32,309 nt of DNA from Terriglobia bacterium. Its GTDB lineage: Bacteria; Acidobacteriota; Terriglobia; Bryobacterales; Bryobacteraceae. A program made the position numbers and the translations under genes. Below, piece after piece: positions 1 through 8,646 of the stretch. Positions within the stretch are counted from its first letter, which is position 1, and each line of letters begins with the position of its first letter. Below the pieces are notes generated by a model. The model made no database searches, was not told the origin of the DNA, and was given only the letters and a program-made list of their open reading frames with translations. Location: NCBI GenBank assembly GCA_010084195.1, contig RGPS01000044.1:1-32309 (forward strand). Direction: 5' to 3'.

Positions 1-1890
1 ACCATCGTCCGAAATCCCTGGATTCGCGACCTTCGAAATATCCCACGGTTTTTTCAGGACGCCGGGACGTTTAGCACCTTGCCGCAAAACCGTAACTATC
101 GCCCGATCGTGACAACGTCACTGGCAATTGACTACTGGCTCGGCAATGGCCTGAATCCAAAATGGTTTCATATGTCGACCCTCTTCTGGTTCGGGGTCCA
201 GATTTCATTGGTGGCACTCTTGTTTCGGCGCGCGCTTGGCACTACTTTGCCACAGGTGAGTGCCGACCGTGCGGCCCTATGGGGCGCGGCGCTGTTTGCG
301 GTCCACCCGGCTGCGGCGGAAACTATTAATTACCTCATCCAGCGAGGCGATTTATACGCTACGTTGGGGGTGGTAGCGGCGCTACTGATGTACGCTCATC
401 GCAAAGGCAGAACTGCCTGGTACCTGCTGCCGGCCGTGGTCGGAATATTGAGCAAACCACCAGCGTTGATTTTTCCGGTTCTTCTCTTCTTGTGGATGCT
501 GCAAGTTGAGAATTTGAAGCCTGGACAAGCCCTGCGGCGCTCACTTCCCGCGTTTCTGGTCACTGCAGTGGCAGCAGGGTTCGTGACAGGGATGGTGCCC
601 AAAGTATCCGGCCCCTCGTTCATGATTCCGGCTGGCCCTTACATTGGGGCACAACCCGCTGTCCTGCTGCGCTATGTGGGGCAATTCTTTTTACCTGCGC
701 GACTTAGCGGGGACACCGACAGAGTACCCTTTGCCAGTGCCCTGGACCCGGAAGCCGTCGCGGGAGTTCTTTTCCTGGCACTGCTGGGCACTGGAATCGT
801 GATACTACACAGGCGACGAGAATTGAGAGTCATCTCATTTGGGCTGGCGTGGTTCCTGGTTGCAAGTCTGCCAACGTCATTGTTTCCGTTGGCTGAGCTG
901 GAGAATGATCACCGAATGTTTTTCCCCTTTGTTGGGCTCACCCTGGCAGCAACTTCGGCCGTCGCCTTGATTCCTTTTGGCAAGATCGAATATCGCACCC
1001 TGCGGGCAGTGCTGCCAGCCGGACTCGGTGCAGTCATTCTCACGGGGCTTGCATGGGGCACGTACGAACGAAACAAGGTCTGGCATACGGAGGAGTCCTT
1101 TTGGCGTGATGTGACGCAGAAGAGTCCACGAAATGGCAGAGCCCACACCGAATATGGACGGGCCCTCCTGAGTAAAGGAGACGTCGCTGGTGCTTTAACC
1201 TCTCTTGAGAGAGCTGACGTCCTGATGCCCAACTATTACGCAGTCGAGACGTATCTGGGTCTTGTTTGGAATGACATGGGGAACCAGCAGGAAGCGGAGA
1301 GACATTACCGTCGTGCGGTTGACCTGGCACCTGACCTGGCCGAGCCTCGAACTGCTTATGCGGATTGGTTATTGAAGCAGAACCGGCTTCCGGAAGCGAT
1401 CACAGAACTGTCAATCGCGCTTCGGTGGAATCCGAACGCGATCAACACGCGCTACTCCCTGATGTATGGCTTTGAAAAGTTGGGCAATATGGAGGGACTC
1501 CGGGGTGCTGCGCTGGAAACGCTCGCGCTGTTCCCTGGAGACCGCACTGCACAGGCGGTGTTGGAAAGTGCTAACGCACGAATGAAGCAGGCCGGCAACC
1601 TGGGCACGACGACTTCAGCCGAAGGCCTGGTCAACCAGACCATGCGGTTCGCCCTTCAGGGGCAATGGGCACAATGCATCGGTGCGGCGCGCAGCGCCAT
1701 CGCTATCAGCCCCGGCTTCGCCATGGCGTGGAACAACCTTGCAACATGCCAGAACGGCCTCAGACACTTTACCGAGGCGCTCCAGGCAGCGCAGGAAGCT
1801 TTACGGCTGGCACCTGATCTGGATCTCGCAAAGAAGAACATTGCGTTTGCTCAGGCCCAGGGAAGGGTACCGGACAGCGGGGCAAAGTAG
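1..1890 (+). CDS. TMTC-like membrane glycosyltransferase with C-terminal TPRs (5' truncated by window)
   Basis: The reading frame is open from base 1, so the gene starts outside the window; the TTG at 79 is internal, because codons 1-26 match the paralogue at 2089-4176. The N-terminal half is polytopic membrane protein carrying the NYRPIVTTSLAIDYWLG and FHMSTL blocks, which resemble the SYRPL...FH region of TMTC/DUF1736 proteins (GT-C fold protein O-mannosyltransferases in animals). The C-terminal ~250 residues are tetratricopeptide repeats (for example AERHYRRAVDLAPDLAEP and ALQAAQEALRLAPDLDLA). Expected role: transfer of a lipid-linked sugar to an exported acceptor, with the TPRs binding partner proteins. 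Acceptor and sugar are unknown. The catalytic acidic pair lies upstream of the window edge and cannot be checked. The family assignment is by motif; the membrane-plus-TPR architecture is directly visible. Confidence 0.85.
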   Translation, partial: TIVRNPWIRDLRNIPRFFQDAGTFSTLPQNRNYRPIVTTSLAIDYWLGNGLNPKWFHMSTLFWFGVQISLVALLFRRALGTTLPQVSADRAALWGAALFAVHPAAAETINYLIQRGDLYATLGVVAALLMYAHRKGRTAWYLLPAVVGILSKPPALIFPVLLFLWMLQVENLKPGQALRRSLPAFLVTAVAAGFVTGMVPKVSGPSFMIPAGPYIGAQPAVLLRYVGQFFLPARLSGDTDRVPFASALDPEAVAGVLFLALLGTGIVILHRRRELRVISFGLAWFLVASLPTSLFPLAELENDHRMFFPFVGLTLAATSAVALIPFGKIEYRTLRAVLPAGLGAVILTGLAWGTYERNKVWHTEESFWRDVTQKSPRNGRAHTEYGRALLSKGDVAGALTSLERADVLMPNYYAVETYLGLVWNDMGNQQEAERHYRRAVDLAPDLAEPRTAYADWLLKQNRLPEAITELSIALRWNPNAINTRYSLMYGFEKLGNMEGLRGAALETLALFPGDRTAQAVLESANARMKQAGNLGTTTSAEGLVNQTMRFALQGQWAQCIGAARSAIAISPGFAMAWNNLATCQNGLRHFTEALQAAQEALRLAPDLDLAKKNIAFAQAQGRVPDSGAK

Positions 1891-2028
1891 GACAGAGGGC
1901 CAGACCAGGTGGGTGCGGTGTACCGGCCACTGCCATCATCGAGAGAGGTTCCCGATACCGGCCATTGCAGCGGCCACGTGGATATCCTGAACCGGGGCAG
2001 GATCACCTCGGCCACGACTCAGCGAGCT

Positions 2029-2056
2029 CTCCTCGCGGCCCCTTCGGGAGTTTTTT
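2029..2056 (+). terminator. Weak intrinsic-terminator-like element between the two TPR genes
   Basis: CTCC (2029-2032) can pair with GGAG (2047-2050), and six T residues follow at 2051-2056. The stem is short and the loop long, so this is a weak candidate. Its position, 140 bp after the first gene and just before the second start, fits a terminator. Confidence 0.25.
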
Positions 2057-2088
2057 CTTCCTGGTCTACACTGAAATTCTGCGGCCGT

Positions 2089-4176
2089 ATGCAACATCCT
2101 GATCTGCCCGATTCCCGCCTCCCCGAAGACCACCCCGTTCGCCCTCCACGCTCCCTCAAACTTGCAGACAACGTGAAGGTCTGGCTGCTGCTTGCCGGAA
2201 TCCTGCTCGTTGTGGGCATCACCTACCGGAACCACTTCGACAACACCTTTCACTTTGACGATGGCCACACCATCGTCCGAAATCCCTGGATTCGGGACTT
2301 GCACAACATTCCCCGCTTCTTTCAGGACTCCAGAACTTTCAGTATTCTGCCACCAAACCGAAGTTATCGTCCTCTCCTGACCACCTCCCTCGCCATTGAC
2401 TACTGGCTGGGCAATGGTCTGGCACCGTTCTGGTTTCATGCCTCCACCCTGGCGTGGTTCGGGGTTCAACTCTCGATGTTGGTGTTCTTGTTCCGGCGCG
2501 CCCTCGCCACAAATCTGCCACAGCGCGTGGCAGACTATGCTGCCCTTTGGGCCGCAGCACTGTACGGGGTACACCCGGTGGCGGCAGAAACCATCAACTA
2601 CATCATCCAGAGAGGCGATCTTTACGCGACGCTCGGGGTGACTGCAGCGCTGCTTCTGTACGCTTCAGGCAAAGGGCGAACGGGCTGGTACCTGATCCCG
2701 GCTGTGGCCGGAATGCTAAGTAAGCCACCTGCCTTGATTTTTCCTGTCCTGCTCCTGTTTTGGATGGTGCAGGTGGAGAATCTCCCGGTACGGCAGGCCC
2801 TCCGGCGCGTGGTTCCAGCCGTGCTGGTCGCCGGAATTGTGGCGGTCTTCGTCGCCGAGATGACGAAACGGAGTTCCGTGCCGTCGGCTATGATGCCGGC
2901 CGGGGCTTACATCGGAGCCCAACCCGCGGTACTGCTTCACTATCTGAGTCAGTTCTTCCTGCCTGTGAGGCTTAGCGGTGACACCGACCGAATTCCCTTC
3001 GTCAGTCCGTTCGAGGCGGAAGCAATGGCTGGAATTCTGTTCCTGGCGGTGCTGCTGGTGGGAATTGTGATCCTCAACCGGCAACCGAGGTTTCGATTGA
3101 TTGCCTTTGGTCTCACGTGGTTCCTGATCGCCAGTCTTCCTACCTCTTTGTTTCCGCTGGCAGACCTGGACAATGATCATCGAATGTTTTTCCCCTTTGT
3201 GGGGCTTGCGCTGGCAGCCGGATCGGCGTTGGCCCTGATCCCCTTTAGCAGAATCAAGCAGGTCACGTTGCGGACCGTCCTGCCAATCGCACTCTCGGCT
3301 GCGATCTTTACCGGCATGGCCTGGGGTACCTACCAGCGAAACAAGGTTTGGCATTCCGAGGAGTCCTTTTGGCGGGATGTAACACAAAAGAGTCCTCGGA
3401 ATGGGAAAGGCTGGGTGGCATACGGAATGTCCGTCCTCAACAATGAGGACTACGCTGGTGCCCTCACAGCCGTGGAGAGAGGTGCGGCATTGAAACCCAA
3501 CTATCACACTGCGGAAATGGCTCTGGGGATGATTTGGGGCCACATGGGGAACAATGAGGAAGCGGAGAGACGTTTCCAACGGGCCATTGAATTGGCACCT
3601 CAGCTACCCGAAACCCGCATTGCTTACGCGTCGTGGTTATTGGAGCAGAACCGCCAACAAGAGGCGCTTGCCAGTGTTTCGATCACGCTTATCACGAATC
3701 CGGACGCCATCTCCGCCCGGGGTTTGCTTATGGAGGTTCTTGACAAGATGGGTGACACGGACGGACTCCGCGAAGCTGCACTGGAAACGCTCGCATTGTT
3801 CCCTGGAGACCAAACTGCGACGGAGGCTCTGGAAATTGCCAACGAACGGATGAAGCAGGCCGGCGATGCGGGAACGGCACTTGACGCCGAAGGCCAGACC
3901 AACCGGGCCATGCGATTCGCGCTCCAGGGACAATGGGCCCCATGCATTGCTGCGGCGCGCAGAGCCATCGCCATCAGCCCCGGGTTCGCCATGGCCTGGA
4001 ACAACCTTGCAACATGCCAGAACGGGCTCAGACGCTTTCCTGAAGCACTCCAGTCGGCGCAGGAGGCACTACGCCTGAACCCGGATCTGGAGCTTGCAAA
4101 GAAGAACATTGCCTTTGCTCAGGCCCAGGGAAAGGTTCCGGCAAAAAGTCCCAAATCGGCCAACGGGCCAAAGTAG
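2089..4176 (+). CDS. TMTC-like membrane glycosyltransferase with C-terminal TPRs (full length)
   Basis: A protein of about 695 residues from ATG 2089. The frame stays open back to a GTG at 1909, but that would read through the T-tract at 2051 and add 60 residues without membrane character, so ATG 2089 is preferred; no clear Shine-Dalgarno is visible. After a proline-rich cytoplasmic tail comes TM1 (KVWLLLAGILLVVGITY), then FHFDDGHTIVRN. The DD pair right after the first membrane helix is where GT-C enzymes carry catalytic acids. The SYRPLLTTSLAIDYWLG and FHAST blocks, further TM helices to about residue 420, and TPRs in the last 250 residues follow. The order is that of TMTC/DUF1736 proteins. 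Probable function: membrane glycosyltransferase acting on exported proteins; substrate unknown. It is a tandem duplicate of the gene upstream. Confidence 0.85.
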   Translation: MQHPDLPDSRLPEDHPVRPPRSLKLADNVKVWLLLAGILLVVGITYRNHFDNTFHFDDGHTIVRNPWIRDLHNIPRFFQDSRTFSILPPNRSYRPLLTTSLAIDYWLGNGLAPFWFHASTLAWFGVQLSMLVFLFRRALATNLPQRVADYAALWAAALYGVHPVAAETINYIIQRGDLYATLGVTAALLLYASGKGRTGWYLIPAVAGMLSKPPALIFPVLLLFWMVQVENLPVRQALRRVVPAVLVAGIVAVFVAEMTKRSSVPSAMMPAGAYIGAQPAVLLHYLSQFFLPVRLSGDTDRIPFVSPFEAEAMAGILFLAVLLVGIVILNRQPRFRLIAFGLTWFLIASLPTSLFPLADLDNDHRMFFPFVGLALAAGSALALIPFSRIKQVTLRTVLPIALSAAIFTGMAWGTYQRNKVWHSEESFWRDVTQKSPRNGKGWVAYGMSVLNNEDYAGALTAVERGAALKPNYHTAEMALGMIWGHMGNNEEAERRFQRAIELAPQLPETRIAYASWLLEQNRQQEALASVSITLITNPDAISARGLLMEVLDKMGDTDGLREAALETLALFPGDQTATEALEIANERMKQAGDAGTALDAEGQTNRAMRFALQGQWAPCIAAARRAIAISPGFAMAWNNLATCQNGLRRFPEALQSAQEALRLNPDLELAKKNIAFAQAQGKVPAKSPKSANGPK

Positions 4177-4201
4177 GCTGGACAGTTCAACGTCGGGCGT
4201 G

Positions 4202-4904
4202 CTATCCGGTCAAGGCCTGCTCCAGGATTTCACGCGCGGGAGATGAGTCGGGTGAGATCCGGAGCGCCCGTTGAGCCGCAGTGATCGATGCATCCGATTC
4301 CCGCAGGTCAACATGGCAGGTGGCTGCGGCGTACCGGGAACGCAACGCCTCCTGCACCGGCAGGAGATAGAGTACGCTGCGTCTGGCAAGTGGACCCTCG
4401 CGTACAAGACGAGACCGGCAACAAGGCCGATAACCACATAGAGGTCGGGTCGCGGGATCACGCAATTCACTGTTTCGGCGAGAGCCGGATGCGCGCCATA
4501 GAGAGCTGCGGCAAAAAGAGCAATGCCGAAGTTCGCCGGGGAGTGGCGACCTCTGTCCAGGCAGGCCTCGAACAGGACAAATATCAGGGCAGGAACCAAA
4601 GCAGAGTGGAGGCGTGAAACCATTCCGGATGAAGGCCGTTTCCGGGCCAGTAGTCAATCGCAAGAGATGCAGAGACGACGTGCCGATAAGTCCAGCCTTT
4701 AGCCTCAACGCCAAAGGTGCGAGCCTCCGCGAAGAACCCGGGGATATTCCTTATATCCCGTATGGCGGGGTTCCTTGTGACCGAATGACTATCGCCAAAG
4801 TGAAAACCCTTGTGAAAGTGATTGGAGCAGGTCCACACCACGAGCATGGCTGCCGCCAGAACCGGGACTATTCGGCGCGAAGATACTGCAGCTAAGATAA
4901 GCGA
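4202..4904 (-). pseudogene. Decayed, internally deleted third TMTC-like/TPR gene
   Basis: Three minus-strand frames together rebuild a relative of the two plus-strand genes. Bases 4904-4584 encode a first membrane helix, FHFGDSHSVTRNPAIRDIRN and SASLAIDYWPGNGL, ending at FHASTLLWF. After a frameshift, 4610-4420 encodes AALYGAHPALAETVN and LYVVIGLVAGLVLYA. After another, 4400-4202 encodes RRSVLYLLPV, joined directly to a C-terminal TPR (ATCHVDLRESDASITAAQRALRISPDS) and a stop. About 450-500 residues between these points, compared with the intact paralogue, are missing. The DD pair of the paralogue reads GD here. No ATG precedes the first homologous segment. The remnant begins directly after the polA stop codon, so it may still be transcribed by read-through. 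Confidence 0.85.
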
Positions 4905-4911
4905 CGGTTGG

Positions 4912-7461
4912 CTACTTCGCGTCGCGCCAGTTGGGGCCGGAACCGGTTTCCACGGTCAGCGGCACCAGCAGCTCCCGGACGGATTCCATCTCGGTTTTGA
5001 GGAGCTTGCGCAGGGGTTCCACCTCTTCCGGGGGGGCTTCCAGCACAAGTTCGTCATGGACCTGGAGCAGCATGGTGCTCTGCCAGCCCTTCAGCGCCTC
5101 GTCGATGCGGATCATGGCGACTTTGATCAGGTCAGCTGCTGTGCCCTGAATGGGGGAGTTGACGGCGGTGCGTTCCGCGAAGCCCCGGGCTGCGGGATTG
5201 CGGCTGTTCATGTCGGGAATGGGTCGTTCGCGACCGAACAGGGTCCGGGCAATACCGGTTTCGCGAGTCTGCGCAATGGTCGCGTCGATGAAGCGTTTTA
5301 CCCCGGCGTAGCGTTCGAAGTAGTTCTTAATGTAGGTATCGGCCTCTTTGCGGGAGATGCCGAGGTTGGCCGCGAGACCGAAGGAACTGATGCCGTAAAC
5401 GATGCCGAAGTTGACCGCTTTCGCCGAGTTCCGGGCCTCTTTAGTGACGAACATGGGCGGGACACCGAGAACTTCGGCCGCCGTGCGTGTGTGGATGTCC
5501 TCGCCGCTGCGGAAGGCGTCGATCAGAACGGGATCTTCCGACATGTGGGCCAGAATACGGAGTTCGATCTGGGAGTAGTCGGCGACTACCAGTTGCCAGC
5601 CTTCGCGGGGAACGAAGGCTGCCCGGATTTCCCGCCCCAGTGCGGTGCGGACGGGGATGTTCTGGAGGTTTGGATTATTCGACGAGAGGCGGCCTGTGGC
5701 GGCACCGCATTGATTGAAGGTGGTGTGGAGGCGGGCGGTCTCAGGGTCGAGCAGTTGCGGGAGCGCGTCCACATAGGTGCCTTTGAGCTTGGTCAGCTGG
5801 CGATATTCGAGGACCTTGCCCGCGATGGGATGGTCCAGGGACTCCAGAATGTCGGCCGCAGTGGAGACGGGCTTGCCTTTGGCAGGACGGCCAGGGGGCA
5901 CGATCCCCATCTCTTCGAACAGGATGCGGCTGAGCTGTTGGGGCGACGAGATATTGAATTCATGCCCGGCCAGCGCATGGATTTCGGTGGTGAGGCTGCG
6001 GATCTCGGTATCCATGAGACCTGACAGACGGTTGAGCTCGCGTTCGTCCACACGGATGCCTGCGCGCTCCATTCGCGCCAGAACTGCGGCCAGCGGCAGG
6101 TCCATGTCGCGAAACAGAGGCATGAGATTGCGACGTTCCACCTCCGGGCGGAGGCGTTCAGTGAGTTCGTGGACGAAGAGGGCGCGCTCGTCAGCGCGGG
6201 GTCCGGGGCGAAGTTCCAGGCGGCGTTCGACGAGGGCGTCGAGAGTACAGCCGCCGGGATCGGCATCGAGAAGGAAGGCGTAAAGAGAGGGATCTTCGGT
6301 GAAGCCGACGGGGTTAATACCGCGGCTCAGGAGTTCACCCAGCGTGGATTTAATGTCGGCGGCGACTTTGGGGCAGGTGGAAGCTTCGAGCCAGGGCTTG
6401 AGTTCCGCGAGGCGGGAGAGGGGCAGACTGCGTCCCTGCCCTGCCCTGCGGGACAGGCCGATTTCGTTGAGCGGGAGGGAAAGGCAGACGGAAACCGGCG
6501 ACGTGCCTTCGAGGAAACCCAACACGTCTGCGGCATCCAGAAAGGGGCCGAGGTCTTTGGGGCGGGTGTCTTCGGTGGGGCCCAGTTCCTTGAGCTGGGA
6601 GAAAAATTCGAGTTCCTTGAGGAGCGGGCGGAGCTGGTCGAGATCGGGTTCGCGAACACGGAGGGCGTCGAGGTCGAAGGGGACGGGGACGGCGCAGTCG
6701 ATGGTGGCCAGGTATTTGGACAATTCGACGCGTTCGCGGTTATTTTCAAGGCTTTCGCGGTACATCTTGCGGACGATTTCTGAGGTCCGGTCCAGCGCGG
6801 CTTCCACGGAGCCGAACTGGGCAAGCAGATCGACGGCGCCCTTTTCCCCAATGCCGGGGGCACCGGGGATGTTGTCGACGGCGTCGCCTTTGAGGGCGAG
6901 GAGGTCGGCCACCTGATGAGGTTCGACGCCCATGAATTCCTTCACTTTGGCGGGGTCGTACCAGGTGTCGTCTTTGGCCGGGTTGAGCATGGAGACCTGG
7001 TTGTTGACGAGTTGCAGCATGTCTTTGTCACTGGAGACAATGACGATTTCGCAGCCGGCCGCAGCACCTTTGGCGGCGAGGGTACCGATGACGTCGTCGG
7101 CCTCGAAGCCGGGGTAGTTGATGACGGGGATGCGGGAGGCTTCGAGGATGCGGCGGACGTAAGGGATTTGCTGGAGGAGTTCGGGGGGCGTCTCGGCGCG
7201 ATTGGCTTTGTAGTCGGGGAAGGCCACTTCGCGATGCGTCTTGCCCTCCGATTCGAAGATGGCGGCCATGTAGGAGGGCGTGTGGGTGCGCGAGAGTTTG
7301 CGCAGCATGTTGGTGAAGATGAAGAGGGCTTCGGTGGGGAGGCCGGCGGCGGTGCGCATGGGGGGAGCCCCGGAGCGGGCGCGAGCATGGTGAGCCCGAA
7401 AGATGAAACCAAACGTGTCAATTAAAAAAACGCGGGGCAGGATAACGCGGGGGGCGGCCAT
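4912..7461 (-). CDS. polA: DNA polymerase I (proofreading-deficient type)
   Basis: 849 residues. The N-terminal 5' nuclease domain (about 1-290) has FLIDTFGFIFRAHH, GFEADDVIGTLA, SSDKDMLQLV and the helix-hairpin-helix GAPGIGEKGA. The middle region (about 300-450) keeps the 3'-5' exonuclease fold position but lacks its acidic metal ligands: the DxE strand reads VSVCLSLPLNE, and the KYD motif equivalent reads DIKST. Proofreading is therefore predicted absent, as in Taq polymerase. The polymerase domain is intact: motif A VVADYSQIELR (D628), the O-helix RNSAKAVNFGIVYG (R677, K681), and motif C LQVHDELVLEAP (H802-D803-E804). Role: Okazaki-fragment RNA removal and repair synthesis in the cytoplasm. 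The start ATG at 7461 gives the usual N-terminus. It is followed on the same strand by the TMTC-like pseudogene. Confidence 0.97.
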   Translation of the reverse strand: MAAPRVILPRVFLIDTFGFIFRAHHARARSGAPPMRTAAGLPTEALFIFTNMLRKLSRTHTPSYMAAIFESEGKTHREVAFPDYKANRAETPPELLQQIPYVRRILEASRIPVINYPGFEADDVIGTLAAKGAAAGCEIVIVSSDKDMLQLVNNQVSMLNPAKDDTWYDPAKVKEFMGVEPHQVADLLALKGDAVDNIPGAPGIGEKGAVDLLAQFGSVEAALDRTSEIVRKMYRESLENNRERVELSKYLATIDCAVPVPFDLDALRVREPDLDQLRPLLKELEFFSQLKELGPTEDTRPKDLGPFLDAADVLGFLEGTSPVSVCLSLPLNEIGLSRRAGQGRSLPLSRLAELKPWLEASTCPKVAADIKSTLGELLSRGINPVGFTEDPSLYAFLLDADPGGCTLDALVERRLELRPGPRADERALFVHELTERLRPEVERRNLMPLFRDMDLPLAAVLARMERAGIRVDERELNRLSGLMDTEIRSLTTEIHALAGHEFNISSPQQLSRILFEEMGIVPPGRPAKGKPVSTAADILESLDHPIAGKVLEYRQLTKLKGTYVDALPQLLDPETARLHTTFNQCGAATGRLSSNNPNLQNIPVRTALGREIRAAFVPREGWQLVVADYSQIELRILAHMSEDPVLIDAFRSGEDIHTRTAAEVLGVPPMFVTKEARNSAKAVNFGIVYGISSFGLAANLGISRKEADTYIKNYFERYAGVKRFIDATIAQTRETGIARTLFGRERPIPDMNSRNPAARGFAERTAVNSPIQGTAADLIKVAMIRIDEALKGWQSTMLLQVHDELVLEAPPEEVEPLRKLLKTEMESVRELLVPLTVETGSGPNWRDAK

Positions 7462-7546
7462 TCGGGCCTATGATAGCGGACAGCGCGGGACAGTTGTATA
7501 CTCGAATAGAATCTACCCGGTGGCTTACGAGCTGCCACGACCCTGA

Positions 7547-7621
<75 letters not shown>

Positions 7622-7735
7622 TCTTTAATCACTTAGTAAACCCCGACAACCCGTTTCACTCCACTTCACTCCATTAAGCCGCAAGAACGCGGTTTCCCTG
7701 CTCTTCTGCCGCGTTGGCACGCCGGACAAGGCGCA

Positions 7736-8646
7736 TTACAGATCTGGAGAGAGGATTTTCTCCAGCTGATGAACAAGTGGATCCCGTTCGTTTTTCGCAA
7801 GTAGGGAGAGGTTTTGCAGCCGCCAGCGAACAGCGGGGAGATCACGTGCTGCCGGCACATCGAGCAGTACCCAATTCGGCTCACCCCGCTCGAATGACAG
7901 GAGAAATCGGCGATGGAAATCCGGGAGTTGCCCCACTATGAGCGCGATCAACGATTCCCTCGTCTCGCTCAATTCATCAAGGGACACCGGATGCATAGTC
8001 ATTCCGACGAATCCTCGATCAAACTCTGCAGTCAGCGATTTCCGGCCGGGGCAAGGATTTCAGCCATGGGACGGTTGTGGCTGAGCAAATAGACGATGAA
8101 GGCCGTCCTAAGTTCATCACCAATACCTTCGTTCGCGAGGAGATCACGAACATCAAAGAGATCGCGTGGGTGTTGCCGGTCCAAGGCGGCGACGAGCTTC
8201 CCGGCGTAGAGGTCGGCGAACGAGACAACGCGCATTTCTGCGAAGCCAAACGCGGCCTCGACGACCCGAGAGACGGTACGTTGTTCCGGCTCAAAGACGC
8301 AGCCTCTCAGAACGGGCGTCACCTCGATTTCCACCTGAGTATTACCTTGCCGAACCAACACCTTTGTCGCCGTCTTCTCAGGCATCATCGTGGAGAAACT
8401 GAGCGTCGCACCTCGCAGCCGTTCTTCGATACGTTTGGCAATACGCCGGAGAGCGGCATCGATAGCGGCGAGCGACTCAGCTCGGCCCGAAATCGGCAGC
8501 CAGGTGAGGTCGATATCGACCGACAGACGCGGCATGTCGCGAACAAACAGGTTGATCGCCGTTCCGCCCTTCAAAGCAAAGCAGTCTTCCATGGCTACCA
8601 AGGGAAGGAGTTGGAGCAACAACCTAACCTGCCGCTGATAGATTTC
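7736..8646 (-). pseudogene. abiEii: AbiEii-family nucleotidyltransferase toxin, split by a frameshift
   Basis: Bases 8646-8032 encode EIYQRQVRLLLQLLP, then LKGGTAINLFVRDMPRLSVDIDLTWLP, which holds the nucleotidyltransferase GG-T and DxD motifs, and AGKLVAALDRQHPRDLFDV. This frame stops just after ILAPAGNR. Bases 8033-7736, in another frame, continue with KSLTAEFDRGFVGMTMHPVSL and LSFERGEPNWVLLDVPAARDLPAVRW, which is the standard C-terminus of the same family. One extra base near 8041-8046 would restore a single frame of about 300 codons, the family's usual length. The family is the toxin half of type IV toxin-antitoxin/abortive-infection AbiE systems. The start is uncertain: no ATG lies in the homologous N-terminal frame, and the first conventional start is TTG 8622, which cuts off the EIYQRQVR segment. 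It overlaps the antitoxin gene's stop. Confidence 0.85.

Larger units (their letters stand above)
1..4176 (+). repeat. Tandem gene duplication (bases 1-1890 versus 2269-4176)
   Basis: The first bases of the window recur almost exactly from 2269, and long stretches match at nucleotide level, including the block around 1081-1130 against 3349-3400 and the C-terminal TPR region. The proteins align end to end without large gaps. The two genes are therefore direct tandem duplicates on the same strand, separated by about 200 bp of unrelated sequence. Confidence 0.85.

Noticed and set aside
1909..2088. Upstream GTG start adding 60 residues to the second TMTC-like protein
   Set aside because: The extension crosses the T-tract and has no domain or membrane character; the homologous region begins after ATG 2089.
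4822..6024. 400-codon plus-strand open frame opposite polA
   Set aside because: It lies wholly on the antisense of the polymerase domain, whose motifs are intact on the minus strand. High third-position G+C makes long antisense frames common.
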